NCBI GenBank assembly: GCA_021809805.1
Contig: JAJZKA010000006.1
Location: 1 to 48,898 of the forward strand
Direction of reading: 5' to 3'
DNA length: 48,898 bases
Source of the DNA: Actinomycetes bacterium
Lineage (GTDB): Bacteria; Actinomycetota; Acidimicrobiia; Acidimicrobiales; Bog-793
In this document: in pieces, positions 15,611 through 23,642 of the stretch
Layout of the letters: each line of letters starts with the position of its first letter
Numbering within the stretch: the first letter of the stretch is position 1
Notes under the pieces: model-generated
Databases searched by the model: none
Told to the model about the DNA's origin: nothing
What the model saw: the letters and a program-made list of their open reading frames with translations, nothing else
Program-made: the position numbers and the translations under genes

Positions 15611-16849
15611 GTGAGTGCGGCCAGAGAGACTTCGTGGCGCAATCGGGACGTGTGGTCGATTGCGCTTTCCGCCTTCTTTGCTGACTCAGGGTACCAGTCC
15701 GTCCTCGCGGGCTTTCCGCTCTTCCTCGTGCTCATCCTGCACCAGCCCGTCTGGGAGTTCGGCCTGGCCTCGGCGCTCAGCTACGGCGGCGGCGCCCTCT
15801 GGTCGCTCGCGGGCGCCCGCCTCGGCGAGCGCCTCGGGCACCGTCGACTGGCGCTCATTGGCAATGCCATCATTCCCCTCCTGTCGCTGTCGGCACTGGT
15901 CGCGAGCCCAGTGGTGGCGATCGGACTGTTGTGCGGAGGGTGGTGGGCGAGGAATCTGCGTTCGCCGTCCCGACGGGTCATGCTCGTCGAAGCGGTTCCC
16001 GACGAGGCCAATCGCAGTGCAGCGTTCGGCTTCCTTCACGCCCTGGACGTCGGCGGGGGCGCGGTGGCTGGTTGCTACGTCCTCGCCAGCGTTCTGGCCG
16101 GCGTGTCCTTCCGCTGGATCTTCCTGGTCACAGTGGCGCCCCTCGTCATGTCGAGCCTGATGTTGTCCCGCGCGCGCACTGGCCGGCAGAGCGCGGTGAG
16201 TCCAGCGCCCGGCCGAGCTCACGAGCGCGTCGCAGGTGGCGATCCCGAACCGGCACTTCCCGGCTCTCGCTCGCTGCTCATCGGCGCCGCCTTGTACGGC
16301 TTCACCTATTACAGCGTCGGATTTCCCGTCCTCACCCTCGCCCAAGGCGGCCATCATTTTGGCTACGGGATCGGCGCGTTCCTGGTCTTCCAGGGCGTCT
16401 CGGCGCTGACCGGCTACCTCCTCGGATCGCGTTTTCACCGCGGTCTCGCGGCTCGCTTCACCGACCTTGGGGTCTTCGGGTATTTGAGCGCCGGGCTCGG
16501 CTCGGCCCTGCTCGCCGCCGCCTACGCGGCGGGCCTCGGGGTCGCGATATTGATGCTCGGAGTGGCCGTCCTCGGCTTCGCGCTCGGAGTGGTCGAGACG
16601 CTCGAGCCCTCCTTGATGTCGGTTCTCCGCCCTGGACGACATGCCGGTCGGGCCTTCGGAGCACTCTCCGCGGCGCGCAGCGTCGGGCTCGTGGTGGCAA
16701 ACCTGGCGCTCGGACTCCTCTATGGCCTCGGGCCAGCGTGGTCGTACGGATACGCCGCCTCGGTCGCCGTCATCGCCGCGGCCGTGATCCTCTTTGCCAC
16801 GCCGGCGGTCCGGGTCGCGGAGCTGAGTGCTGCGCCGGCAGCTCGGTGA
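15611..16849 (+). CDS. MFS transporter
   Basis: I start at GTG 15611 (VSAARETSWRNRDVWSIALSAFFADSGYQS). The track's upstream extension from 15395 has no hydrophobic or conserved features. The product is about 412 aa with roughly 12 membrane helices. The MFS loop-2/3 region LWSLAGARLGERLGHRRLALIGN is clear. The central loop NLRSPSRRVMLVEAVPDEANRSAAFGFLHALDVGGG resembles a subfamily seen in acidophiles and actinobacteria near metal-resistance genes. It sits immediately before the arsenic cluster (arsR converges with it, 51 bp apart). A role in metalloid or drug export is possible but unsupported beyond position. Confidence 0.8.
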   Translation: MSAARETSWRNRDVWSIALSAFFADSGYQSVLAGFPLFLVLILHQPVWEFGLASALSYGGGALWSLAGARLGERLGHRRLALIGNAIIPLLSLSALVASPVVAIGLLCGGWWARNLRSPSRRVMLVEAVPDEANRSAAFGFLHALDVGGGAVAGCYVLASVLAGVSFRWIFLVTVAPLVMSSLMLSRARTGRQSAVSPAPGRAHERVAGGDPEPALPGSRSLLIGAALYGFTYYSVGFPVLTLAQGGHHFGYGIGAFLVFQGVSALTGYLLGSRFHRGLAARFTDLGVFGYLSAGLGSALLAAAYAAGLGVAILMLGVAVLGFALGVVETLEPSLMSVLRPGRHAGRAFGALSAARSVGLVVANLALGLLYGLGPAWSYGYAASVAVIAAAVILFATPAVRVAELSAAPAAR

Positions 16850-16900
16850 TGCACCGCTCGTTTTGCGAGGCGGCGAATCGAGTGGAGGCTGTCAGCTCGC

Positions 16901-17251
16901 TCAGGAACCGAGTGCCTGGCGCACCTCCGCGAGGCGTGCGGGCTCGATCCGCCACCACACCCACCGTCCCCGTTTCTCGCCAACCAGCAAGCCGGCCTCG
17001 GCCAGCACCTTGGTGTGGTGCGAGATCGTCGGCTGGCTCTTGGCAAGTGGTGCCTCGAGGTCGCACGAGCAGACCTCGTGCTGCGCGGCGACGATCGAGA
17101 GCAGTCGGAGCCGCACCGGATCGGCGAGAGCGCCGAGGATCACCGCCAGCCGCTTCGCGTCGGCCTCACTAAGTGGCGCCGTCGTGATGACCCCGCAGCA
17201 CGGCGCGGCATCCTGCGCGCCGACTACCAGCTCTGCCGCACGTCGGCCCAC
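16901..17251 (-). CDS. arsR: ArsR-family arsenite-responsive repressor
   Basis: I choose the GTG at 17251, which has AAGGAGG five nt upstream. The ATG at 17269 and the track start at 17314 both fall in the operator. The product is 116 aa. The winged-helix core is ILGALADPVRLRLLSIVAAQHEVCSCDLEAPLAKSQPTISHHTKVLAEAGLL with wing KRGRWVWWRI. Candidate As(III) ligands are the CSC pair in the recognition-helix region (Cys61, Cys63) and the vicinal CC near the N-terminus (Cys18-Cys19). A Cys-Cys plus distant Cys arrangement is known for the Corynebacterium glutamicum ArsR type, so this site may be hybrid. It is divergent from the arsI-remnant/acr3/arsC operon, which it should repress along with itself. 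Confidence 0.9.
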   Translation of the reverse strand: MGRRAAELVVGAQDAAPCCGVITTAPLSEADAKRLAVILGALADPVRLRLLSIVAAQHEVCSCDLEAPLAKSQPTISHHTKVLAEAGLLVGEKRGRWVWWRIEPARLAEVRQALGS

Positions 17252-17267
17252 GGCATCCTCCTTACGC

Positions 17268-17315
17268 ATTGACAAGTGTCGATTGATTGAGAACAATGAA
17301 TCGACAGAGTTCAAT
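17268..17315. promoter_or_regulatory. ArsR operator pair and divergent promoter
   Basis: ATTGACAAGTGTCGATT (17268-17284) and AATCGACAGAGTTCAAT (17299-17315) form an interrupted dyad. ATTGA and TGTCGATT on the left are mirrored by AATCGACA and TCAAT on the right, around a 14-bp centre. The left half is itself a near palindrome. Rightwards, a consensus TTGACA (17269-17274) and AACAAT (17292-17297) are spaced by 17 bp, so the operators cover the -35 and flank the -10 of the ars operon. Confidence 0.8.
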
Positions 17316-17334
17316 CTATCTGAGGAGGCGTGCG

Positions 17335-17658
17335 GTGTCCCGTGGCCAGCTGGCCCTGAGCGTCACCGACATCGACGGGACCGTCGCGTTCTATCGCGTG
17401 CAGTCCACGCTCGATCCGCCACAGCGTCGGTTTCCTAGCGCGGACTTCGCCGTCGTCGATCTCACGCGCACGCCGACCGTGATCGGGTGTGGCGGCGCGC
17501 GCATTCGCGAAGTAACGGGCGCCGCGCGGGAGGTCTACGCGCTACTTGCCGGCGCTTGTTCCGAAGCGCGCAGCTCGGCCGCCGGCGGGTGCGGCGCGCA
17601 GGACGCGACGCCCAGGATGGACCCGATGTCCGCGGCGTTGTGCTGCGCGACTCCATGA
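17335..17658 (+). pseudogene. ArsI/CadI-like glyoxalase-family gene with an internal deletion
   Basis: GTG at 17335 has GAGGAGG six nt upstream. It opens as a vicinal-oxygen-chelate protein of the ArsI/CadI type (VSRGQLALSVTDIDGTVAFYRVQ..., FPSADFAVVDL). It then jumps to the family's C-terminal section (VTGAAREVYALLAGA...GGCGAQDATP). The reading frame is continuous but gives 107 aa, where full ArsI proteins run to about 150. The middle of the fold, including metal-binding positions, is missing. ArsI cleaves the C-As bond of trivalent organoarsenicals; this copy is probably inactive. It still has its ribosome-binding site and overlaps acr3 by 4 nt, so it may be kept as a coupling leader. Otherwise it is decaying. 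Confidence 0.65.
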
Positions 17659-18818
17659 GCAGCCGAACTCACGTCGGAACGGATCTCGTCCAGGACGGCA
17701 CGCCGGTCCCGGTGCTCGGCAGGCTGTCGTTTCTCAATCGTTTTCTGCCGGTATGGATCCTGCTCGCCATGGGGCTTGGGCTCGGCCTCGGGCGGAGCGT
17801 GCACGGCCTCAGCCGTGCGCTCGACGGCGCCCAAGTGACTGCCGGGGTTCCGGCGCCGATCTTCGTCGGGCTGCTCGTGATGATGTACCCGGTCCTTGCC
17901 AAGGTCCGCTACGGCAAGCTCGGCGAGGTCACGCGGGACCGACGGCTGCTCGTCTCCTCGCTGATCCTCAACTGGTTGATCGGTCCCGCCGTGATGTTCG
18001 CGTTGGCCTGGTTGCTCCTGCCCGACCAGCCGGCATATCGCACAGGGCTCATCGTCGTCGGGCTCGCTCGCTGCATCGCCATGGTGCTCATCTGGAACGA
18101 TCTCTCCGGCGGGGACCGCGAGGCCGCGGCCGTTCTCGTCGCACTGAACTCGCTGTTCCAGATCGGTGCGTATTCAGGGCTCGGCTACTTCTACCTCGTC
18201 GTCCTCCCGAACTGGCTCGGCCTGAAGAGCGGCGGTATCCACATCTCGGTAGGTCTCATTGCTGTTTCGGTCGCGATCTTCTTGGGCGTCCCCTTGGTCG
18301 CGGGCTTCCTCACGCGGATGGTGGGCGTGCGGGTGAAAGGTGAGGACTGGTACGAGACCCGGCTGATCCCGCGGATCGGTCCGATCGCTCTCTACGGACT
18401 TTTGTTCACGATCGTGGTCTTGTTCGCGCTGCAAGGTCGAGAGATCACGGGGCACCCGTTGGAGGTGTTGCGCATCGCGGCGCCGCTGCTCTGCTATTTC
18501 GCCGTCATGTGGACCGGTGCCTTTGCGCTCGGCAGGGCCCTGGGGCTGGATTACCCCCGAACGGCGACGCTCTCGTTCACGGCGGCGGGGAATAACTTCG
18601 AGCTCGCGATCGCGGTGGCGATCGGTGTCTTCGGCGCCACCTCGGGCGAGGCGCTCGCCGGCGTGGTCGGACCGCTGATCGAAGTCCCCGCGCTCGTTGC
18701 CCTCGTCTATGTTGCCCTCTTCGCGCGCCGTCGCCTCTTCAGGTCAGCCGCGCAGGATCGCGAGCAGGGTGGCGCGCCGCGAGCGGCCGCTCGTGCGCCG
18801 TCGAGGCTCGGGTCGTGA
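17655..18818 (+). CDS. acr3: Arsenite efflux permease, ACR3 family
   Basis: The start ATG at 17655 overlaps the previous stop (ATGA). The product is 387 aa with about ten membrane helices. The ACR3 hallmark is GLARCIAMVLIWNDLSGGD, whose conserved cysteine (Cys140) is essential in characterised members. A second conserved stretch, TLSFTAAGNNFELAIAVAIGVFG, is also typical. LPVWILLAMGLGLGLGR in helix 1 supports the family. It exports As(OH)3 using the proton gradient. It is preceded by the arsI remnant and followed, with TGATG overlap, by arsC, so efflux and arsenate reduction are made from one transcript controlled by the ArsR operator at 17268-17315. Confidence 0.95.
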   Translation: MSSRTHVGTDLVQDGTPVPVLGRLSFLNRFLPVWILLAMGLGLGLGRSVHGLSRALDGAQVTAGVPAPIFVGLLVMMYPVLAKVRYGKLGEVTRDRRLLVSSLILNWLIGPAVMFALAWLLLPDQPAYRTGLIVVGLARCIAMVLIWNDLSGGDREAAAVLVALNSLFQIGAYSGLGYFYLVVLPNWLGLKSGGIHISVGLIAVSVAIFLGVPLVAGFLTRMVGVRVKGEDWYETRLIPRIGPIALYGLLFTIVVLFALQGREITGHPLEVLRIAAPLLCYFAVMWTGAFALGRALGLDYPRTATLSFTAAGNNFELAIAVAIGVFGATSGEALAGVVGPLIEVPALVALVYVALFARRRLFRSAAQDREQGGAPRAAARAPSRLGS

Positions 18819-19225
18819 TGGCGCAGCGCCCGGTTGTGCTCTTCCTCTGTGTCCACAACGCCGGCCGCAGCCTCGCCGCCAAGGTGCTCCTCGACCACTA
18901 CGCGCAGGGCCGGGTCGATGTCCGTTCCGCCGGCTCCGCGCCCGGCTCCGAGCTCAACTCCTCCGTCGTCGCCGTCCTTCGCGAGCGCGGCCTCGACCCG
19001 TCCCGCGAATTCCCCAAGCTCTTGTGCGACGGCGACGCCGCGGCGGCCGATGTCGTCGTGACGATGGGATGCGGAGACACGTGCCCGTCCTTTCCGGGCA
19101 AGCGCTATCTCGACTGGGAGCTCGACGACCCTGCCGGCAAATCGGTCGCCGAGGTGAGGCCGATCGTCGCGGCGATCGACCGTCGCGTGCGCAGCTTGCT
19201 TTGCGAGCTCACCGAACCGTCCTGA
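18818..19225 (+). CDS. arsC: Arsenate reductase, LMW protein-tyrosine-phosphatase fold
   Basis: The protein is 135 aa from ATG 18818; the track's GTG at 18815 is an alternative. The phosphate-binding loop CVHNAGR (Cys11-Arg17, CX5R) is followed by SLAAKVLLDHYA. Redox cysteines Cys85 and Cys89 lie in MGCGDTCPSFPGKRYLDWELDDP. This is the pattern of thioredoxin- or mycothiol-linked ArsC enzymes, which reduce arsenate to arsenite for export by Acr3. In an actinobacterium either mycothiol/mycoredoxin or thioredoxin could be the partner; Cys85/Cys89 favour the intramolecular thioredoxin-type relay. It is the last gene of the ars operon. The following ~190 bp contain nothing recognisable. Confidence 0.92.
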   Translation: MAQRPVVLFLCVHNAGRSLAAKVLLDHYAQGRVDVRSAGSAPGSELNSSVVAVLRERGLDPSREFPKLLCDGDAAAADVVVTMGCGDTCPSFPGKRYLDWELDDPAGKSVAEVRPIVAAIDRRVRSLLCELTEPS

Positions 19226-19412
19226 GCGCACGCGTCCGCTCGCGGGCCGATCCCGACGGGCACGCAGCGAATGCCCGGATGCCAGGCTGCTTCATCGGTC
19301 GATCCGAGGCGCTCGCGCACCTGTTCTCAACAGCTGCTCCGCCCTCGTCTTCGCAAAGAGCCCGGCCACCGCTCGTCCGTCGGCGTCCACAGTGCCGGTC
19401 AGGTCCGATATC

Positions 19413-19432
19413 ATATGAACATCTCTTCAGAT
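19413..19432. promoter_or_regulatory. SmtB/CzrA-type operator overlapping the start codon
   Basis: ATATGAACATCTCTTCAGAT contains TGAA-N6-TTCA with AT flanks on both sides, the 12-2-12 type used by SmtB-family sensors. It looks much like the cyanobacterial smt operator. It covers the ATG at 19415, so the regulator would block its own translation start region or a leaderless transcript start. Confidence 0.75.
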
Positions 19433-19816
19433 GTTGCTCGCGCCCCTGGGACAAGTGGGAACTCTGGTCGGCTCGCGGGGGTCCGCGCCAGCCTGCCGCC
19501 AGATACCGACGTCGCCGACCTTGCCGACGTCTTTGGCCTCCTTTCCGATCCGGGGCGGCTCCGGCTGATGGTCGCCCTGCTCAGCGGTGAGCTGTGTGTC
19601 GCGGACCTTGCGGCGGCAGCGGGCATGAGTGAGTCCGCGACCAGCCACGCCCTGCGGATCCTGCGGGCGCATCGGGTCGTTGCCGTGCGCCGCTCGGGTC
19701 GCATGGCGTTTTACTCCTTGGCGGATGGGCACGTGCGCATGTTGCTCGAGGTCGCCTTGGTCCACATCGAGCACAGCGCGATGATCCACGATCATCCCGG
19801 CGACGGCCATGACTGA
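19415..19816 (+). CDS. SmtB/CzrA-type ArsR-family metal sensor
   Basis: The protein is 133 aa from ATG 19415. The winged helix reads DVFGLLSDPGRLRLMVALLSGELCVADLAAAAGMSESATSHALRILRAHRVV with wing RRSGRMAFYSL. At the C-terminal helix the motif D-G-H-x10-H-x2-H (DGHVRMLLEVALVHIEH) is a perfect alpha-5 metal site of the SmtB/CzrA type, which senses Zn(II) or Co(II). It lacks the CxC site of arsenite sensors (ELCVADL has one Cys). It is translationally coupled to the CDF exporter by an 8-nt overlap, and the operator sits on its own start. So it should derepress the exporter when zinc or cobalt is high. Confidence 0.9.
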   Translation: MNISSDVARAPGTSGNSGRLAGVRASLPPDTDVADLADVFGLLSDPGRLRLMVALLSGELCVADLAAAAGMSESATSHALRILRAHRVVAVRRSGRMAFYSLADGHVRMLLEVALVHIEHSAMIHDHPGDGHD

Positions 19817-20762
19817 GGCACTGGCCGGCCCGGGCGCATCGGGCGGCCATGGTGGCTCCGCTCACCACCACGGCGTGTCCGCGCATGCGGACGTGCGCCT
19901 TCTCGTCACGGCGCTCAGCCTCATCGCCGCTTTCATGGCCGGCGAGGTCGCTGCCGCGATCACCTCAGGCTCGCTCGCGCTCTTCGCGGACGCCGGGCAC
20001 ATGCTCACCGACGTTGGTGCCCTCGGCGCGAGCATCTGGGCGATCCGCCTCGCTGCGAGGCCGGCGGACGGGGTATGGACCTTCGGGTTGAAGCGGGCGG
20101 AGATCCTTTCGGCTGCCGGCAACGGGGTGACGCTTGTCGCTGTGGCCGGCGTGATCACGATCGAGGCGATTGTCCGACTCGTTCATCCGCCGCAAGTTGA
20201 AGGCTCCGTCGTGCTGGCCGTCGCGCTTATCGGCGCAGTCGTGAACCTCGCCGCAACGACGGTGCTCGCGCGGGCAAACCGCACCAGCCTCAACGTGAAG
20301 GGGGCCTTCGTCCACCTCCGCACCGACCTCTACGCCTTCTGCGGCACTGCGGCGGCGGGCCTCGTGATCCTGCTGACCCATTGGTCGAGGGCCGACGCCG
20401 TCGCCTCGCTCCTCGTTGCCGGGCTGATGGGGCGCGCCGCCTGGGATCTGCTCCGCGATGCGGGGCAGATCCTCCTCGAGCGAGCGCCGCAGGAGGTGTC
20501 TCTCGAGGAGGTGAGGGCGCACATTACCGATATCGAGCACGTTCTCGGCGTCCATGATCTGCATGCCTGGACGGTGACCTCGAACCTGTCCACTCTCTCT
20601 GCCCACGTCGTCGTCGAGGACCACTGCTTTGCCTCCGGGCATGCCCCGCAGATCCTGGACGCGCTCCAGCGCTGTCTCGGCGCGCACTTCGACCTCGAGC
20701 ACTCCACCTTCCAGCTCGAGCCGGCGAGTCACGCGGTCCACGAGCACGGCCAGCACCCATAA
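19809..20762 (+). CDS. CDF-family zinc/cobalt/cadmium exporter (CzcD/ZitB-like)
   Basis: The protein is 317 aa. The His-rich N-terminus (GHGGSAHHHGVSAHADV) is typical of Zn transporters. Six membrane helices follow. The two transport-site motifs are present: D61AGHMLTD68 in helix 2 and H169LRTD173 in helix 5. The second motif has an unusual LRT filling. The cytoplasmic C-terminal domain (SLEEVRAHITDIEHVLGVHDLHAWTVTSNLSTLSAHVVVEDH) matches CDF dimerisation domains, with His residues for Zn sensing. It ends in another His-rich tail (HAVHEHGQHP). It is coupled to the SmtB-like sensor. It should act as a proton antiporter exporting Zn2+, Co2+ or Cd2+ across the cytoplasmic membrane. Confidence 0.93.
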   Translation: MTEALAGPGASGGHGGSAHHHGVSAHADVRLLVTALSLIAAFMAGEVAAAITSGSLALFADAGHMLTDVGALGASIWAIRLAARPADGVWTFGLKRAEILSAAGNGVTLVAVAGVITIEAIVRLVHPPQVEGSVVLAVALIGAVVNLAATTVLARANRTSLNVKGAFVHLRTDLYAFCGTAAAGLVILLTHWSRADAVASLLVAGLMGRAAWDLLRDAGQILLERAPQEVSLEEVRAHITDIEHVLGVHDLHAWTVTSNLSTLSAHVVVEDHCFASGHAPQILDALQRCLGAHFDLEHSTFQLEPASHAVHEHGQHP

Positions 20763-21075
20763 GCGGGCTGGCGCTGCCTGCTGCGGTGGCGCGCGGTCCC
20801 ACCCGGGGCGAGGCCGCCTCGTCCTCACCGTCCTATCCCACATCCTCCTCGGCGAGCGCGCGCGAGGTGCGCGCATGACGCCGGAGCGGCCGAGGCCGCC
20901 GCGCCCTATCGTCTTTTTCTTGGCGTTCTTGCGCCATCGCGGTCGGTGCTTGGGCGGTACTCGGCGGGCCACTATCGGCGAACCGCCTCCCGATTCCGAC
21001 ACGGCCCTGGTCGCCTCGCGGACCTATTGAGCGATCGGCCCGGTTCCCCACCTCAATGGAGAGTCGGGTGGGGCG
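20763..21075. other. Gap with a possible decayed small membrane-protein gene
   Basis: ATG at 20875 opens MTPERPRPPRPIVFFLAFL. A +1 shift gives a continuing hydrophobic run AIAVGAWAVLGGPLSANRLPIPTRP. Together they look like a one-helix protein with a frameshift. Nothing else in the interval is recognisable, and I see no terminator for the CDF gene. Confidence 0.3.
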
Positions 21076-21423
21076 CTACAACGTGCGGGTGAAGCGGTGC
21101 ACCGCCTCAAGCAGCTCCTTGGTCTTCTCCGCTGCCACGGCGTCGTCCCCAGACGACAGTGCATGGCGTACGCAGTGATTGACGTGGTCGTCGAGGATCA
21201 TGCCAGCGACCGCCTCGAGGGCGGTCGAGATCGCGGCGATCTGGGTGAGGATATCGATGCAGTAGCGGTCCTCGGTGATCATTTTTTCGATGCCCCGGGC
21301 TTGGCCTTCGATGCGCCGCATGCGCTTGATGAGGGCGTCCTTCGCATCGACGTAGCCATAGGGCGGCCCTGCCCCGTGAGCGTTCGCTCCTGGATCACCG
21401 ACGGTTTTTCTTGCGCCGGTCAT
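21076..21423 (-). CDS. csoR: CsoR-family copper-sensing repressor
   Basis: The protein is 115 aa. The helical CsoR/RcnR core reads DALIKRMRRIEGQARGIEKMITEDRYCIDILTQIAAISTALEAVAGMILDDHVNHCVRHAL. Cu(I) ligands Cys55, His80 and Cys84 have exactly the spacing (25, 4) of the M. tuberculosis CsoR Cys-His-Cys site. It is the last gene of a leftward copZ-copA-csoR operon and overlaps copA by 4 nt. It should bind the palindromes at 23868-23884 and probably 25320-25334 when copper is low, and release them on Cu(I) binding. Confidence 0.95.
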   Translation of the reverse strand: MTGARKTVGDPGANAHGAGPPYGYVDAKDALIKRMRRIEGQARGIEKMITEDRYCIDILTQIAAISTALEAVAGMILDDHVNHCVRHALSSGDDAVAAEKTKELLEAVHRFTRTL

Positions 21424-23642
21424 CGGTGCACCTCGCTCGGAGAAAAGCGGCGCAGGCGGAGCGAGTTCGTGACGACGAACACGCTCGAGAAGGCCATCGC
21501 GGCGGCAGCGACGATCGGGTTGACCACCCCGGCGACCGCCAGGGGAATGGCGGCGACGTTGTAGCCGAAGGCCCAGAACAAGTTGCCCTTGATGGTCGAC
21601 AGGGTCCGGCGCGAGAGGCGGATGGCATCTGCTGCGGCACGCAGGTCACCGCTCACGAGGGTGATGTCGGAGGCCTCGATGGCGATGTCGGTCCCCGTCC
21701 CAATCGACAGGCCGAGATCGGCCTTGGCGAGCGCAGGCGCGTCGTTGACTCCGTCGCCGACCATCGCGACGACCTCACCAGCCGCCTGCAACCGGGCAAC
21801 TTCGGCCGCCTTGTCCTCCGGCAGCACTCCGGCGAGCACCCGCTCGATGCCCACCGCGGCGGCCACCGCTCGGGCGGTGGCTTCGTTGTCGCCCGTCAGC
21901 AGCACGGGGGTGAGACCGAGGGCGCGAAGCTCGGCGATGGCGGTCCGGCTTGTCGCCTTGATGCGGTCGGCCGCCGCGACGAGACCGGCCACTGAGCCGT
22001 CGGTGGCAACTGCGACCACCGTCGCGCCGGTGGCTTCGAGGCGGGCGACTTCGGCGGTGAGCTCGTCAGACAACGAGATTCCCCAGTCTGCCAGCAGGCT
22101 CGGGCGCCCGACCACGACGGCGCGTCCGTCCACGACCGCTTCGATGCCGAGGCCGGCGCGCGCCGAGAAGGACTCCACCTCGCAAAGAGTGCCGAGACGT
22201 TCGCGCCCATACGCTGCGATGGCGCGGGCGATGGGGTGCTCGCTCGCGTCCTCGGCCGCCGCAACTACGCGCACGAGCTCGTCCTCGGCCACCCCGGGAG
22301 CGGGCACGACGGCAGAAACGGCCATCTTGCCCTCTGTGATCGTGCCGGTCTTGTCGAGCACGATTGTCGTGATCTGGCGGGTCTGCTCCAAGACCTCGGC
22401 ACCCTTGATCACGATGCCGAGCTGCGCGCCTCGCCCGGTGCCGACCATGAGGGCGGTCGGGGTGGCGAGCCCGAGCGCGCACGGGCAGGCGATCACGACG
22501 ACGGCCACGGCGGCGGTGAAGGCAGCCGTCGTGGCGATGCCCCCGAGAAGGAGCCAGCCGAGAAGCGTGAGGGTCGCAACACCGATCACGATCGGCACGA
22601 AGAAGGCCGAGACGCGATCAGCGAGGCGCTGGACGGGGGCCTTCCCCGCCTGGGCTTCGGCGACCAGCCGGGCGATCTGGGAAAGTGCGGTCGTCGCGCC
22701 GACGTTGGTGGCCTCGACCACGAGCCGGCCCGAGCTGTTGATTGTCGCCCCGCTGAGTCGGTCGCCGGGACCGACCTCGACCGGGACCGACTCGCCCGTC
22801 AGCATCGACGCGTCGATTGCCGAGCTTCCCTTGATGACGATTCCGTCGGTCGCCACCTTCTCCCCCGGACGGACGACGAACTGCTCGCCGACTGCGAGCT
22901 CCTCGATTGGCACGAGGACCTCGGTGCCGTCCCGGAGCACGAGGGCCTCCTTTGCCCCGAGCTCCAGCAAGGAGCGGATCGCCTCGCCCGAACGCCGCTT
23001 GGCTCGCGCCTCGAGGTAGCGGCCGACCAAGATCAGCGCCGTGATGGCGCCGGCGGTGTCGAAGTAGACATTCGTTGAGATCCCGGCGAAAAGGACCACG
23101 GCCGACCAAGTCCAGGCCGACAGCGTGCCGATCGAGATCAAGGTGTCCATCGTCGCCACGCCGTGACGGGCATTGGTGGCGGCGGCCCGATGGAAGGGCC
23201 AGCCCGCGTACGCGACGACCGGGGTCGCGAGCACGAGCGACACCCACTCCCAGCCTGCCGGGCGCGCCGCGGCGACCCAGGCGAAGATCACGAGCGGGAT
23301 CGTCAGCGCGACGGCAAGCACGAGGCGGAAGCGGTAGGCACGGGTGGGGTCCTCGTCGCTCACCGTCTCGGGAAGCGCGGCGCCGTAGCCGGCGGCCTCC
23401 ACCGCGCCGATCAGATCCTCGATGTCGATCCGTGCCGGATCGAAGGCGACCGCGGCGTGCTCACTCGCGAAGTTCACGTTGGCAGCGACGCCGTCCAGCT
23501 TGTTCAGGCGCTTCTCGATGCGCGCCGCGCACGACGCGCAGGTCATGCCCGTGATCGCCAGTTCGACGCGCTGGCGCACCGGCGACTCCTTCGCCGAAGG
23601 AGCGTCTTTCGGCGCCGTAGGGGCGTCAGCGACGCCCGACAT
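21420..23642 (-). CDS. copA: Copper-exporting P1B-type ATPase
   Basis: About 740 aa. The start is ATG 23642, overlapping the copZ stop; GTG 23645 is the track start. An N-terminal HMA domain carries GMTCASCAARIEKRL (CxxC). Eight membrane helices include the transport motif CPCALGLATP in helix 6. Phosphorylation site DKTGTITEGK, nucleotide-binding SEHPIARAI (HP motif) and hinge GDGVNDAPALAKADLGLSIG are all intact. The ion-binding helices 7-8 show FWAFGYNVAAIPLAV (the YN motif) and MAFSSVFVVTNSLRL (MxxSS), which specify Cu(I). It pumps Cu(I) out of the cytoplasm, fed by CopZ encoded just upstream. All catalytic residues are visible and the length is normal, so it should be functional. Confidence 0.96.
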   Translation of the reverse strand: MSGVADAPTAPKDAPSAKESPVRQRVELAITGMTCASCAARIEKRLNKLDGVAANVNFASEHAAVAFDPARIDIEDLIGAVEAAGYGAALPETVSDEDPTRAYRFRLVLAVALTIPLVIFAWVAAARPAGWEWVSLVLATPVVAYAGWPFHRAAATNARHGVATMDTLISIGTLSAWTWSAVVLFAGISTNVYFDTAGAITALILVGRYLEARAKRRSGEAIRSLLELGAKEALVLRDGTEVLVPIEELAVGEQFVVRPGEKVATDGIVIKGSSAIDASMLTGESVPVEVGPGDRLSGATINSSGRLVVEATNVGATTALSQIARLVAEAQAGKAPVQRLADRVSAFFVPIVIGVATLTLLGWLLLGGIATTAAFTAAVAVVVIACPCALGLATPTALMVGTGRGAQLGIVIKGAEVLEQTRQITTIVLDKTGTITEGKMAVSAVVPAPGVAEDELVRVVAAAEDASEHPIARAIAAYGRERLGTLCEVESFSARAGLGIEAVVDGRAVVVGRPSLLADWGISLSDELTAEVARLEATGATVVAVATDGSVAGLVAAADRIKATSRTAIAELRALGLTPVLLTGDNEATARAVAAAVGIERVLAGVLPEDKAAEVARLQAAGEVVAMVGDGVNDAPALAKADLGLSIGTGTDIAIEASDITLVSGDLRAAADAIRLSRRTLSTIKGNLFWAFGYNVAAIPLAVAGVVNPIVAAAAMAFSSVFVVTNSLRLRRFSPSEVHR

